Shown here one piece after another: positions 17,706-26,268 of a DNA stretch of 37,025 bases (the stretch's first letter is position 1; every line of letters starts with the position of its first letter). The position numbers were made by a program, and so were the translations under genes. Below the pieces are notes generated by a model. The model saw only the letters and a list, made by a program, of their open reading frames with translations. It was not told the DNA's origin and did no database searches. Location of the stretch: the NCBI GenBank assembly GCA_945861095.1, contig CAMATI010000001.1, positions 67,131-104,155 of the forward strand. Reading direction: 5' to 3'. This DNA is from Asaia bogorensis (GTDB lineage: Bacteria; Pseudomonadota; Alphaproteobacteria; Acetobacterales; Acetobacteraceae).

Positions 17706-18128
17706 CTAGTCGCGGTAAGAGCTGCTAACCCGGGACAGCTTCTTCGGTTTGGCCTTCTTGACCGCGCGGAAGACGTTCTTGGGCATGTCTTTCAGCCAGC
17801 CGTCGCGCTTCCTCTCGCTCGACCGCTCGTGACGCGCCATGTATTCGTCGAGAACCCGGCTCTGAAAGTCTACCAGTTTCCGGATGCCGCGCTCCATCGG
17901 GCGCAGATCGCGGGAAGACCGCTTGCCGCGCCGTTCGCCTTCGAACGATTCTCGCGAAACGAGATGGCCGCGGTCGTCGCGCTTCAGAACGGTCACCCGC
18001 TTGATCGGGTTGCGGTTGTCGTCATCGTCGTCGTCACGGTTGCGATACACCGTGCGCGCCCCACTGCCCGAGGCCCCCGCCTTGATGACGGTGACGCGCC
18101 TTATGTCGCGATCCAGCTTGAATGCCAT
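17706..18128 (-). CDS. Small basic protein with internal Asp run, function unknown
   Basis: The 140-residue protein (from the ATG at 18128; an adjacent ATG at 18131 is possible) follows an AAGGAAGGG ribosome site, so the longer open frame beginning at 18188 is not needed. It has two similar segments, IRRVTVIKAG and IKRVTVLKRD (about 9-18 and 41-50), separated by RNRDDDDDDNRN. A basic C-terminal half (MERGIRKLVDFQSRVLDEYMARHERSSERK) is probably helical and is followed by a Lys/Arg-rich end (KAVKKAKPKKLSRVSSSYRD). No signal peptide or membrane segment is seen. It sits between the kinase gene (about 80 nt gap) and the poly-Asp gene, same strand. I do not recognise a family. The clustering suggests the three products act together, possibly as a kinase with charged partners or substrates; that is inference. 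Confidence 0.75.
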   Translation of the reverse strand: MAFKLDRDIRRVTVIKAGASGSGARTVYRNRDDDDDDNRNPIKRVTVLKRDDRGHLVSRESFEGERRGKRSSRDLRPMERGIRKLVDFQSRVLDEYMARHERSSERKRDGWLKDMPKNVFRAVKKAKPKKLSRVSSSYRD

Positions 18129-18209
18129 CATCCCTTCCTTTCGGCTCAGAACCCGTCGCACTATAGGCACGGAGGTCAAGATCGGCAACCAGAATTCCGG
18201 TCAGACGAC

Positions 18210-20102
18210 CTACTTTCTGTCGGCCTTCAGAAGCTCCCTCACAATCCGGTGGGCCGTGACCAACAGGATGAAACATACCAGCAACACAGTGATCGCCCAG
18301 CCTTTGTTCATGTCCGGGAACACGGCGACGATCGCGTCCAAAAAGTCGTTCGCGATATGCTCGGCCATGTCCTCCCGGTGCTGCTTCAGGTATTTGTAAC
18401 CGAACGCCACGGACGTCAGAAGCAGCCCAATCGCCATGATTTTGGTGACGATCGCCCCGATGCGGGACATCTTGGAAATCGCCGCCTCAAAATTGAACGC
18501 CGAGGACCGCAGGACCGGCCCCAGCATCAGGTGATATTCTTCCATCGTCGACAGCATGGACCCGATCCCGCGGGAAATCGTTTGCTTGCGGAACAACTCC
18601 GCGATGCCTCGACGCGACGCCTGTTTGAAATATCCCTTCAAGGTCTTGGTGTAATCCAGCCCCGGATGCAAATATTCCAGCGACGCGTCCAACGTCGACA
18701 ACGTTCGCGCAATCTTCAAAAACTCCCAGGTTTGCTCCGCTCCATACCGAAACATCACCTGGCTCATCTCGGCGGCACCCGTGTTGACGCTGCGCTCCTG
18801 GAACGACAACTGCCGGATCTTGGTCTTGCCGCTCCAGGTTCGCACGCAGCGCACCAGCTCCGCCCGCAATTCCGATATTTTCCGCGTCGGGACATGGGAA
18901 CAAAGGCGCAATTGCAGATCCACCGCCTTGCCGAAATCCTTGTCCGCGAGGGCGCGTTGAATGCCCCGGTAAAGGATCAAAAACTCCCGATCCAGCGACC
19001 CCACGCTGCCCAGATCGATCAACACCGCTCGGCTGTCACGCAGCAGAACGATGTTGCCGGGATGCAAATCCGCGTGAAACAGGTTGTTCTCAAACAACTG
19101 CCGCATGAACGACACCAGCAGCCGCTTGCCCACCTGGGTCGGGTTGATGTTGTTCACATGCAACCATTCGTCGACACGGTCGGGATCCACAGCACGCGCT
19201 CTGATATAATCGCTCATCAGCACGCCGGAAATGCGCTCCATGACGATCACCGAGCTTGTCGAGTATTTTGGATAGGGCCGCGGGATATAGATTTTATGGC
19301 CGCGCAGGGACTTGCGCATGCCCTGCATGTTGGCAAGCTCGTAGCGGTAGTCGGTCTCCTCCCGGAAAATCTGCTCGAACTCGTTCACCGCGTCCTTCAG
19401 ACGAACCTGACGAAACCGACGAAATGCGCTGAGACGATAGGCGGCGAAGCGCAGAATGCGCATGTCCCGCCCCATCTTCTCTCGCACGCCGGGTCGCAGC
19501 ACCTTCACCACGACATCCACATCGCCGTCCCGCAGCCGAGCCGCATGGACCTGAGACAGCGACGCGGCGGCGAACGGCATCGGATCGAACGCCGAAAACA
19601 CCTCCTCGATCGATACGCCCAGTTCCTTTTCGATATGCCGCATCGCTTCCGCCGACGAAAACCCGACGGCGCGATGTTGCAGTCGCGCGAGTTCGTCGCA
19701 GAGTTCCGCCGGCAGGACATCGCGGCGCAGCGACATCAACTGCCCGACCTTCATCCACAGACCGCCCAGCCTCTCGAACACCAGGCGCAATTCGTGGCCA
19801 GTCCGGGTGGGGCTCCGACGCCCGACCAACCGCAATCCGGTCAGCCGAAAAAACAACCCCAGAAACGCGCCGACCACGATGAACGCATCCCAACGGGAGC
19901 TGAGCGGCGTATCGACGACCTCGATCGGCGTATGACCCAGCGGGATACCGAGACGGGTCGGTTCCAGATAGGCCCGTTGCATGCGGCTCGCACCCGGAAG
20001 CGTAACGACGCGCCGGATCACCTTCTGGCGGGAGACGCGAGGCGCCTGCGCGATCAGCCGAGCGGCGGTGCGTCGGTCGATGGTCAGCACGTTCACGCGC
20101 AT
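18210..20102 (-). CDS. UbiB/ABC1 (AarF-like) atypical kinase with two C-terminal membrane segments
   Basis: The 630-residue protein has the full UbiB signature: KxGQ (KVGQLMSLRRDVLPAEL, residues 118-134), the Ala-rich loop FAAASLSQVH (177-186), catalytic Lys200 in VVVKVLRP, ExD at 249-251, HADLHPGN at 343-350 and DLG at 363-365. Two hydrophobic helices close the protein (around AIGLLLTSVAFGY and WAITVLLVCFILLV), typical of membrane-tethered UbiB proteins. A third hydrophobic stretch (about 72-90) precedes the kinase domain, and the N-terminus is longer than usual. The start at 20102 is chosen for the AGGAG just upstream and because the open frame beyond it runs into the divergent AT gene. Known relatives support ubiquinone or lipid metabolism and extraction; no other ubiquinone genes are nearby, so this is probably a paralogue. 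Its place between PKS trans-acting enzymes is unusual. Confidence 0.92.
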   Translation of the reverse strand: MRVNVLTIDRRTAARLIAQAPRVSRQKVIRRVVTLPGASRMQRAYLEPTRLGIPLGHTPIEVVDTPLSSRWDAFIVVGAFLGLFFRLTGLRLVGRRSPTRTGHELRLVFERLGGLWMKVGQLMSLRRDVLPAELCDELARLQHRAVGFSSAEAMRHIEKELGVSIEEVFSAFDPMPFAAASLSQVHAARLRDGDVDVVVKVLRPGVREKMGRDMRILRFAAYRLSAFRRFRQVRLKDAVNEFEQIFREETDYRYELANMQGMRKSLRGHKIYIPRPYPKYSTSSVIVMERISGVLMSDYIRARAVDPDRVDEWLHVNNINPTQVGKRLLVSFMRQLFENNLFHADLHPGNIVLLRDSRAVLIDLGSVGSLDREFLILYRGIQRALADKDFGKAVDLQLRLCSHVPTRKISELRAELVRCVRTWSGKTKIRQLSFQERSVNTGAAEMSQVMFRYGAEQTWEFLKIARTLSTLDASLEYLHPGLDYTKTLKGYFKQASRRGIAELFRKQTISRGIGSMLSTMEEYHLMLGPVLRSSAFNFEAAISKMSRIGAIVTKIMAIGLLLTSVAFGYKYLKQHREDMAEHIANDFLDAIVAVFPDMNKGWAITVLLVCFILLVTAHRIVRELLKADRK

Positions 20103-20188
20103 GTCTCCTGTTCGCGCCTGAGGGATACAACCGGTGCGGACATGTCGTTCGCCAGCACCCGGTGTCCACCTCCCGTCGGTGATTGTGG

Positions 20189-20218
20189 TTGCCAATCGCC
20201 GGGGCGCCTCTGTATCAT
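20189..20218 (+). promoter_or_regulatory. Candidate sigma70-type promoter for the AT/AT/MDR operon
   Basis: TTGCCA (20189-20194) and TATCAT (20213-20218) are separated by 18 nt in the 192-nt gap between the divergent UbiB-like and AT genes. The predicted start would leave a leader of about 70 nt before the ATG at 20295. This is a consensus match only. Confidence 0.4.
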
Positions 20219-20294
20219 GACGGTGCCTGTCTGTCGAACCGATGTCACGCTTTCTGATCGTCCATTCTGTGATCTGTCGATTATTGGATTCCGC

Positions 20295-21239
20295 ATGCCT
20301 CGTACGATCATGATGTTTTGCGGGCAGGGCGCCCAATATTATCAGATGGGACGCGAACTCCACCAACAGAATGCTGTGTTCCGGCGGGCGATGGACCATT
20401 GCGACCAGGTTGCAGGCGACATCGGCGGCAAGACCGTCAGCGGCATCATCTATGGAAAACCCCTGGCCGACACCGAAAATTTCGACCGGCTGACCGAAAC
20501 CAACGCCGCGCTGCTCGGTGTCAGCTATGCCATCGCGATGACCTTGCTGGAAGCCGGGGCGATGCCCGATCGGCTGCTGGGATATAGCCTGGGCGAAACG
20601 ATCGCCGCGGTTGTCGGCGGCGTCCTGTCCCTGGAAGACGGCTTCCGGCTGGTGCATGGCCAGGCTCGGCTGTTTGAAGACCTCTCTCCCGCGGGCACCA
20701 TGGTCGCGGTGCTCGGCGATCCTGCCCGTATCCAGGACAACCGGGAGGTTTTGCGGTTCGGCGAAATCGCCGCGATCAACTCCCCCTTTCACTGTGTGCT
20801 GTCGCTGCGGGCAGAGCATCTGACGGCGGTCTGCTCGACGCTGGACCGGCAGGAGATGACCTGGGCGCGCCTGCCGATCCGCTATCCGTTCCATTCGGGC
20901 GCCATCGCGGCCTTGGCCGAACCGATGGCGCGGCTGACGGCGGGGTTCCGGTTTGGCCAATCCCGTTGGCCGATCGTGTCGGCATCGTCCGGCGGCGTGG
21001 TGCCGCGGTTCGACGGCGCCCATATCTGGCGTGTCATGCGCGATCCGCTAAAATTTCACGACACGATCAGGTCTCTGGCGCAAGAAGGTGAGTGGGTCCT
21101 GCTGGAAGCGGGGCCGTCCGGCACCCTGGCGTCCTTCACACGGCAGATCCGGGCGGTCGGGATCACGGCCTGGCCGTCGATCGACCAGTTCGGGCAGAAC
21201 GGCAAAACCATGCAGCAATTGGTGGCAGCTTTACCATGA
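20295..21239 (+). CDS. Stand-alone acyltransferase-family protein, probable acyl hydrolase (PedC/PksD type)
   Basis: The 314-residue protein has the AT fold: FCGQGAQYYQMG near the N-terminus, nucleophile Ser98 in GYSLGE and His200 in PFHS. At the position 25 residues after the Ser, where malonyl-specific ATs carry the Arg that binds the malonyl carboxylate, it has Gln123 (LVHGQARLF). By the logic of the family this argues against malonyl transfer and for the proofreading acyl hydrolase branch, which removes stalled acyl groups from carrier domains. The ATG at 20295 is chosen because the conserved domain begins there; upstream in-frame sequence is the divergent promoter region. It overlaps the next AT gene by ATGA. 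Transfer of a non-malonyl acyl unit cannot be excluded. Confidence 0.9.
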   Translation: MPRTIMMFCGQGAQYYQMGRELHQQNAVFRRAMDHCDQVAGDIGGKTVSGIIYGKPLADTENFDRLTETNAALLGVSYAIAMTLLEAGAMPDRLLGYSLGETIAAVVGGVLSLEDGFRLVHGQARLFEDLSPAGTMVAVLGDPARIQDNREVLRFGEIAAINSPFHCVLSLRAEHLTAVCSTLDRQEMTWARLPIRYPFHSGAIAALAEPMARLTAGFRFGQSRWPIVSASSGGVVPRFDGAHIWRVMRDPLKFHDTIRSLAQEGEWVLLEAGPSGTLASFTRQIRAVGITAWPSIDQFGQNGKTMQQLVAALP

Positions 21240-22111
21240 CTCGGATCATCGTATTTCCCGGCCAAGGGTCGCAGACGGTCGGCATGGGCAAGGACCTGTT
21301 CGACCGGTTTCCCGATATCACCGCCATCGCGGATCGCGTCCTGGGCTACTCCCTGAAGGATTTGTGCCTGCGCGATCCGGACCGCCAACTGGGGCGCACG
21401 CAGTTCACCCAACCGGCGCTGTTTACCGTGAATGCGCTGTTCTATCGCCGCCACATGGACGAAGGCGGCCCCGAACCCGACTTTGTCGCCGGTCACAGTC
21501 TGGGTGAATATAACGCGTTACTTGCGGCCGAGGCATTCGACTTCGAAACCGGCCTGCGCCTGGTGCAGAAGCGGGGGGACCTGATGGGCGCGATTTCCGG
21601 CGGCGGCATGGCGGCGGTGCTGGGCATGCCGGCGGCCCGCATCCGGGACGTGATGGCCGACGCCCGCGTTTCCACCGTCGATGTCGCGAATTTCAACTCG
21701 ATCAGCCAGACGGTGCTGTCCGGCCCCACGGAAGACCTGGAGAAAGCCGGCCCACCGATCGAGGCCGAAGGAGGCCGGGTCATCCCGATCAACGTGAAGA
21801 CGGCCTTCCATTCCCGCTACATGAATCCGGTGGCCAGGTCGTTCGAGGATTTTCTGTCCACGCAGCGCTTCTCGCCGTTGCTGATCCCGGTGATCTCCAA
21901 CTTTACCGCGTTGCCCTATCGCGATGACGAAATCGTGAATAATCTGGTTAAACAGATCGACCATTCGGTGCGCTGGGTCGAAACCATCCAATACCTGCTG
22001 AATGAACCGACGCCGGAGTTCAAAGAACTGGGCCCGGGGGTGGTGCTGACGCGACTGATCCAGGACATCGAAAAGCATCCGATCCCGGTCAACATCAGCC
22101 GCCGCTACTGA
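21236..22111 (+). CDS. Stand-alone malonyl-CoA:ACP acyltransferase (trans-AT)
   Basis: The 291-residue protein has all the FabD-like features: FPGQGSQTVGMG (residues 7-18), Ser88 in GHSLGEY, Arg113 in QKRGDLM for binding the malonyl carboxylate and His192 in AFHSRYM. It should load malonyl units onto the ACP domains of the AT-less PKS. Tandem arrangement with the preceding hydrolase-like AT (ATGA overlap) is common in trans-AT clusters. A housekeeping FabD is less likely because no fatty-acid synthesis genes are adjacent. The MDR gene starts 7 nt after its stop, so it belongs to the same operon. Confidence 0.94.
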   Translation: MTRIIVFPGQGSQTVGMGKDLFDRFPDITAIADRVLGYSLKDLCLRDPDRQLGRTQFTQPALFTVNALFYRRHMDEGGPEPDFVAGHSLGEYNALLAAEAFDFETGLRLVQKRGDLMGAISGGGMAAVLGMPAARIRDVMADARVSTVDVANFNSISQTVLSGPTEDLEKAGPPIEAEGGRVIPINVKTAFHSRYMNPVARSFEDFLSTQRFSPLLIPVISNFTALPYRDDEIVNNLVKQIDHSVRWVETIQYLLNEPTPEFKELGPGVVLTRLIQDIEKHPIPVNISRRY

Positions 22112-22118
22112 CCGGCGC

Positions 22119-23099
22119 ATGCGCGCGATCCTGTGCACGCATTGGGCGGAATCCGGCAATCTGACTTATGCCGAACGTCCGTCTCCCGTCCTGACGCCGG
22201 GCGGGATCCGGGTCGGCGTGCATGCCGCGGGGGTGAATTTCGCCGATGCCCTGATGATCGCCGGCAAATACCAGGAGAATCCTCCGCTGCCGTTCACCCC
22301 GGGGTTCGAGGTCTCTGGCGTGGTCCTGGAAGTCGCCCCGGATGTGAAAGCCTGGCGACCCGGGGATCGCGTTATGGGGATGCTGACCCATGGCGGCTAT
22401 GCCGAGGAAGTCATCCTGCCGCTGGACCAGACATTCGCGATCCCGCCGTCGCTGGATTTCGCCGCCGCCGCTGGATTTCCGGTGGCCTATGGCACCGCCT
22501 TCAGCGCCCTGGCCTGGCGCGCGCGTGTTCGCCCCGGTGACGTCTTGCTGGTGTTCGGCGCGGCGGGGGGTGTCGGACTTGCGGCGACGGCGGTTGGTCG
22601 GGCGCTCGGTGCCGAGGTCATCGCCGTCGCATCCGGCGCTGAAAGGCTGGAGGTCGCGGCATCGCACGGGGCGACCCATCTGATCGATCACCGGACGGAC
22701 GATGTCGCCGCCCGCGTCCGCGACATCACGTGCGGCCGAGGGGTCGATGTCGTTCTGGACCCGGTCGGTGGCGACGCGTTCGAGACCGCGTTGCGCTGCC
22801 TGGCCTCGGAAGGGCGCTTGGTTGTCGTCGGGTTTGCCAGCGGGCGGGTGGGGCAGTTGTCCGCCGGCGTGGCCCTGGGCAAAAATATCGACCTGATCGG
22901 CTGCTACTGGGGGGCCTATCGCGGCCCGGATGCTCCGCGCGTCCGACGGGCGTATGACGAATTGAGCCGGTGGGTGGAAATGGGCCGCCTGACACCGCAT
23001 GTCGCCGCAACCCTGCCGCTGGCGCAGGCGGAAACCGCGCTGACCCGCCTGCTGGGGCGCGGTCTGGCGGGGAAGATCGTGCTGGCGACGGGGCGTTAG
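22119..23099 (+). CDS. Zinc-less medium-chain dehydrogenase/reductase (quinone oxidoreductase-like)
   Basis: The 326-residue protein has the GroES-like N-terminal domain (AAGVNFADALMIAGKY, GFEVSGVV) and a Rossmann domain with the NADPH motif GAAGGVGLAATAVG (about residues 150-163). The Cys and His residues of structural or catalytic zinc sites are absent, as in quinone oxidoreductase and enoyl reductase-like members. It is co-transcribed with the two ATs (7-nt gap). It may act as a reductase on the polyketide or its precursor, or in redox detoxification. PKS-embedded ER domains belong to this superfamily, so a trans-acting role is possible but unproven, given that a PfaD reductase is already present. 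It ends 49 nt before the convergent RND pump gene. Confidence 0.88.
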   Translation: MRAILCTHWAESGNLTYAERPSPVLTPGGIRVGVHAAGVNFADALMIAGKYQENPPLPFTPGFEVSGVVLEVAPDVKAWRPGDRVMGMLTHGGYAEEVILPLDQTFAIPPSLDFAAAAGFPVAYGTAFSALAWRARVRPGDVLLVFGAAGGVGLAATAVGRALGAEVIAVASGAERLEVAASHGATHLIDHRTDDVAARVRDITCGRGVDVVLDPVGGDAFETALRCLASEGRLVVVGFASGRVGQLSAGVALGKNIDLIGCYWGAYRGPDAPRVRRAYDELSRWVEMGRLTPHVAATLPLAQAETALTRLLGRGLAGKIVLATGR

Positions 23100-23148
23100 G
23101 CCGACCGGCGGTTTTAGACGAATTCCGGTCCGAGCAGTTGGTGCCCAA

Positions 23149-26100
23149 TCAGACCGGCGGCGTTCCCGATGAACCGGGGGCCGGGACGGCCAGGCCGCCA
23201 GATGCTGCCGCAACCTCCGCCGGCCGACGGTCCGCGGCGATCAGCAGGTAGAACGCCGGCAGCACATACAGCGTGAACAACGTGCCGATCGAAATCCCCG
23301 AAGCGATCACCAATCCCATGTTGAAGCGCGACGCCGCGCCCGCACCGGACGCCATCAGCAACGGCAACACGCCAAGCACCATGGCGGATGTCGTCATGAT
23401 GATCGGCCGCAATCGAGTCGCCGCCGCTTTGCAGACCGCTTGGCGCTTATCCATGCCCTGAAGCTGCAACGTGTTGGCAAACTCCACGATCAGGATACCG
23501 TGCTTGCTGATCAACCCCATCAGGGTCACCAGCCCGACCTCCGTATAGATGTTCAGCGAAACCCCACCCAGCCCCACATTGATGAAGACCAGCGCCCCGG
23601 CGATGGACATCGGCACCGACACCAGGATGATCAGCGGATCGCGGAAACTCTCAAACTGCGCGGTCAGGGCCAGATAGATAATGATCAGCGCGAACGCGAA
23701 AATCGTCAGAATCCCCTTGGATTCCGAGATGAACTGCCGCGACGAACCACCATAATCAATCAGATATCCCGCCGGCAGCAGCGGCTTCGCGGCGGTCTTC
23801 AACGCCGCCAACGCATCCCCAAGCGCGATGCCGGGCACGGGAACTCCCTGGATGGTGGCCGCATTGAGCTGTCCGAAATGGTTCAGCGATTCCGGGACGG
23901 TTTGCGCGGAAATCGACGCGATCGTGGACAGCGCAACCGAATTTCCGTCCGCGGTCCGGACATAATAGTCCAGCAGAGCATCCGGGTTCAGCCGATAACT
24001 CTGCCCAACCTGGGGAATGACCTTGTAGGACCGGCCGTCCATGCTGAAATAATTTACGTAAGCCCCGCTCAACATCCAGGTCAGCGCGGTGCCGACGTCG
24101 CTCATGCTCAGGCCCAGCATGGCGGTCTTGTCGCGATCGATATTCACCGTGAATTGCGGCTGGTCGATTTTCAGGTCGGACGTGACATAGGCGAACATCC
24201 CGGTCTTGTTCGCCGCGGCGACGACGGCCTGGGCCACGACATTGAGCTGTTCGAAGGGGGCCGTGGTGGTAATCACGAACTGCACCGGCAGACCGGACGC
24301 ACCCGGCAGGGTGGGCGGCTGGAACACGACGACCTGTTCCCCGGCAATTTTTGCGACATCGGTTTGCACCGCGGTCTGCAAGGCGGTGGCATTGCGGGTC
24401 CGTTGGTCCCAGGGTTTCAGCACCAGGCCGCCGATCGACGTGCCCGGGACGTCGATCTGAAAGAACTGGTCCACCTCCGGCAAAGTCTTCACCTTGTCGT
24501 AAAGCTGCCGGGAGTAAGGCTCCCGCTGCGCCAGGGTCGCGTTCGGAGCACCCGTGGAGGCGGTGATCAGCAGCCCCTGATCCTCCTGCGGCGCCAACTC
24601 GCTAGTCGCGCCCGTGTAGAGGAAATAGATGCTTCCCAGGATGATCACGGCGAATGTGTAGGTGACCGGTCGATAGTTCAGACTGCGCTCCAGGCGGCGT
24701 TCGTAGCGGTCCCGGCGACGGTCGAACCAGCGGGAGAACGCGTCGCACGCACGCTCGATCCAGGTTTCCTCCTCCGGCACCCGCACGCGCAGCATGCGCG
24801 CGCACATCATGGGCGACAGGGTCAGGGCGACGATACCGGACAAGGTGACGGCACCGGCCAGGGTAAAGGCGAATTCGGTGAACAGCGCGCCGGTCAGCCC
24901 GGATTGGAAGCCGATGGGCACATAGACCGCGATCAGGACCAGGGTCATCGCGATGATCGGCCCGCCGAGCTCCTGCCCCGCCAGAATCGCCGACTCCATT
25001 GGGGTCTTGCCGTCCTCCAGATGCCGGTTGACGTTTTCGACCACGATGATGACGTCATCGACCACCAATCCGATGGCCAGCACCAGCGCCAGCAACGTCA
25101 GCAGATTGATGCTGAACCCGAACGCCACCATCATCATGAACGTCCCGATCAGAGAGATCGGGATCGCGATGATCGGGATCGCGACGGACCGCGGAGACCC
25201 CAGGAAAACGAAGACCACCAGGGCTACGATCACCAACGCCTCCACCAGCGCGATGATGACTTCGACGAGCGAACTCTCCACGAACCCGCTGGCGTCGTAG
25301 ATGACGACGGAACTCAACCCCTGCGGCAGGGCATCCTGAATCCCCGGCAGAGCGGCCCGCACCACGCCCAGCACCTGCAACAGATTGGCGCTGGGTGCCA
25401 ACTGGATCCCGACATAGACGGCACGCTTGCCGTTGAACCAAACCTGGGATTCGTAGTTGTCGGCCCCGAGAGACACGGTCGCGACGTCTTGCAGACGCAC
25501 GATCGCGCCGTTCGCCTGGCGGATGACCAGATTGCGGAATTCGTCGACCGAATGCAGGCCCGTCGATGCGGACAGCAGCGCCTGCACCATGTTGCCCTGT
25601 GTGCCACCCAGCCCGGCAATGTAGTTGTTGCGCGACAAAGCACCGGCGACATCCGCCGCGGTCAGGTTCTGCGCTGCCAGCTTCGCGGGATCCAACCAGG
25701 CGCGCAGGGCAAAATTCTGCGATCCCAGCATCTCGGCAAGCTGAATCCCGGCGATCGACTCGATGCGCGGCTTCACGATGCGGACGATGTAGTCCGTGAT
25801 CTCGTTCGGTTGCAGGATGTCGCTGTAGAAGCCGATATACATGGCATCCACCGTCGTGCTGTTGGCGACCGCGATCGACGGCTGCAACGTGCCGGTGGGC
25901 AACTGGTTGATGATCGAATTGACGCGCGTGTTGATGTCGGACAAAGCGGCGCGCGAGTTGTAGTTCAACCGCAAATACACCGTGATCGTGCTGATCCCGC
26001 TGCCGCTGGAGGACGTCATGTAGTCGATGCCGTCCACCTGGGAGATCGCCTGCTCGATCGGTGTGGTGATGAACCCGGCGACGGTCGCCGCATCCGCCCC

Positions 26101-26256
26101 GAAATAAATCGTCGTGACCGTGACCACGGCGCTTTCGGTTTGCGGGTATTGCTGGACCGGCAGCGACGTGATGGCCCGCAGGCCCAGCACGACGATGGCA
26201 AGGCTGACGACAATGGCCAGGACGGGCCGGCGGACGAAGATCTCGACCAGATGCAT
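23149..26256 (-). CDS. RND-family (HAE1) multidrug efflux pump, inner-membrane subunit
   Basis: The 1035-residue length is typical of HAE1 pumps. Residues 1-30 form TM1 (FVRRPVLAIVVSLAIVVLGL); the TM4 proton-relay pair is Asp400-Asp401 (GLVVDDVIIVVENV), and the TM10 Lys lies in SKHGILIVEFAN. Two large periplasmic loops repeat, as expected. It drives proton-coupled export from the inner leaflet or periplasm and works with the membrane fusion protein and outer-membrane factor encoded just upstream on the same strand. The start is 12 nt after the fusion-protein stop, with a GGCGGGACAGG stretch before the ATG. In this location it is a strong candidate for export of, or resistance to, the polyketide. 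No repressor gene of the TetR or MarR type is adjacent. Confidence 0.95.
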   Translation of the reverse strand: MHLVEIFVRRPVLAIVVSLAIVVLGLRAITSLPVQQYPQTESAVVTVTTIYFGADAATVAGFITTPIEQAISQVDGIDYMTSSSGSGISTITVYLRLNYNSRAALSDINTRVNSIINQLPTGTLQPSIAVANSTTVDAMYIGFYSDILQPNEITDYIVRIVKPRIESIAGIQLAEMLGSQNFALRAWLDPAKLAAQNLTAADVAGALSRNNYIAGLGGTQGNMVQALLSASTGLHSVDEFRNLVIRQANGAIVRLQDVATVSLGADNYESQVWFNGKRAVYVGIQLAPSANLLQVLGVVRAALPGIQDALPQGLSSVVIYDASGFVESSLVEVIIALVEALVIVALVVFVFLGSPRSVAIPIIAIPISLIGTFMMMVAFGFSINLLTLLALVLAIGLVVDDVIIVVENVNRHLEDGKTPMESAILAGQELGGPIIAMTLVLIAVYVPIGFQSGLTGALFTEFAFTLAGAVTLSGIVALTLSPMMCARMLRVRVPEEETWIERACDAFSRWFDRRRDRYERRLERSLNYRPVTYTFAVIILGSIYFLYTGATSELAPQEDQGLLITASTGAPNATLAQREPYSRQLYDKVKTLPEVDQFFQIDVPGTSIGGLVLKPWDQRTRNATALQTAVQTDVAKIAGEQVVVFQPPTLPGASGLPVQFVITTTAPFEQLNVVAQAVVAAANKTGMFAYVTSDLKIDQPQFTVNIDRDKTAMLGLSMSDVGTALTWMLSGAYVNYFSMDGRSYKVIPQVGQSYRLNPDALLDYYVRTADGNSVALSTIASISAQTVPESLNHFGQLNAATIQGVPVPGIALGDALAALKTAAKPLLPAGYLIDYGGSSRQFISESKGILTIFAFALIIIYLALTAQFESFRDPLIILVSVPMSIAGALVFINVGLGGVSLNIYTEVGLVTLMGLISKHGILIVEFANTLQLQGMDKRQAVCKAAATRLRPIIMTTSAMVLGVLPLLMASGAGAASRFNMGLVIASGISIGTLFTLYVLPAFYLLIAADRRPAEVAAASGGLAVPAPGSSGTPPV

Positions 26257-26268
26257 GACCTGTCCCGC

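Noticed and set aside
17157..20294. Long upstream part of the open frame that ends as the first AT
   Set aside because: It runs antisense to the small-protein and UbiB-like genes and through the divergent promoter gap. The AT homology begins only at 20295.
20103..21023. Extended N-terminus for the UbiB-like protein (total 937 residues)
   Set aside because: The extension is antisense to the AT gene, and a good ribosome site lies at the start at 20102.
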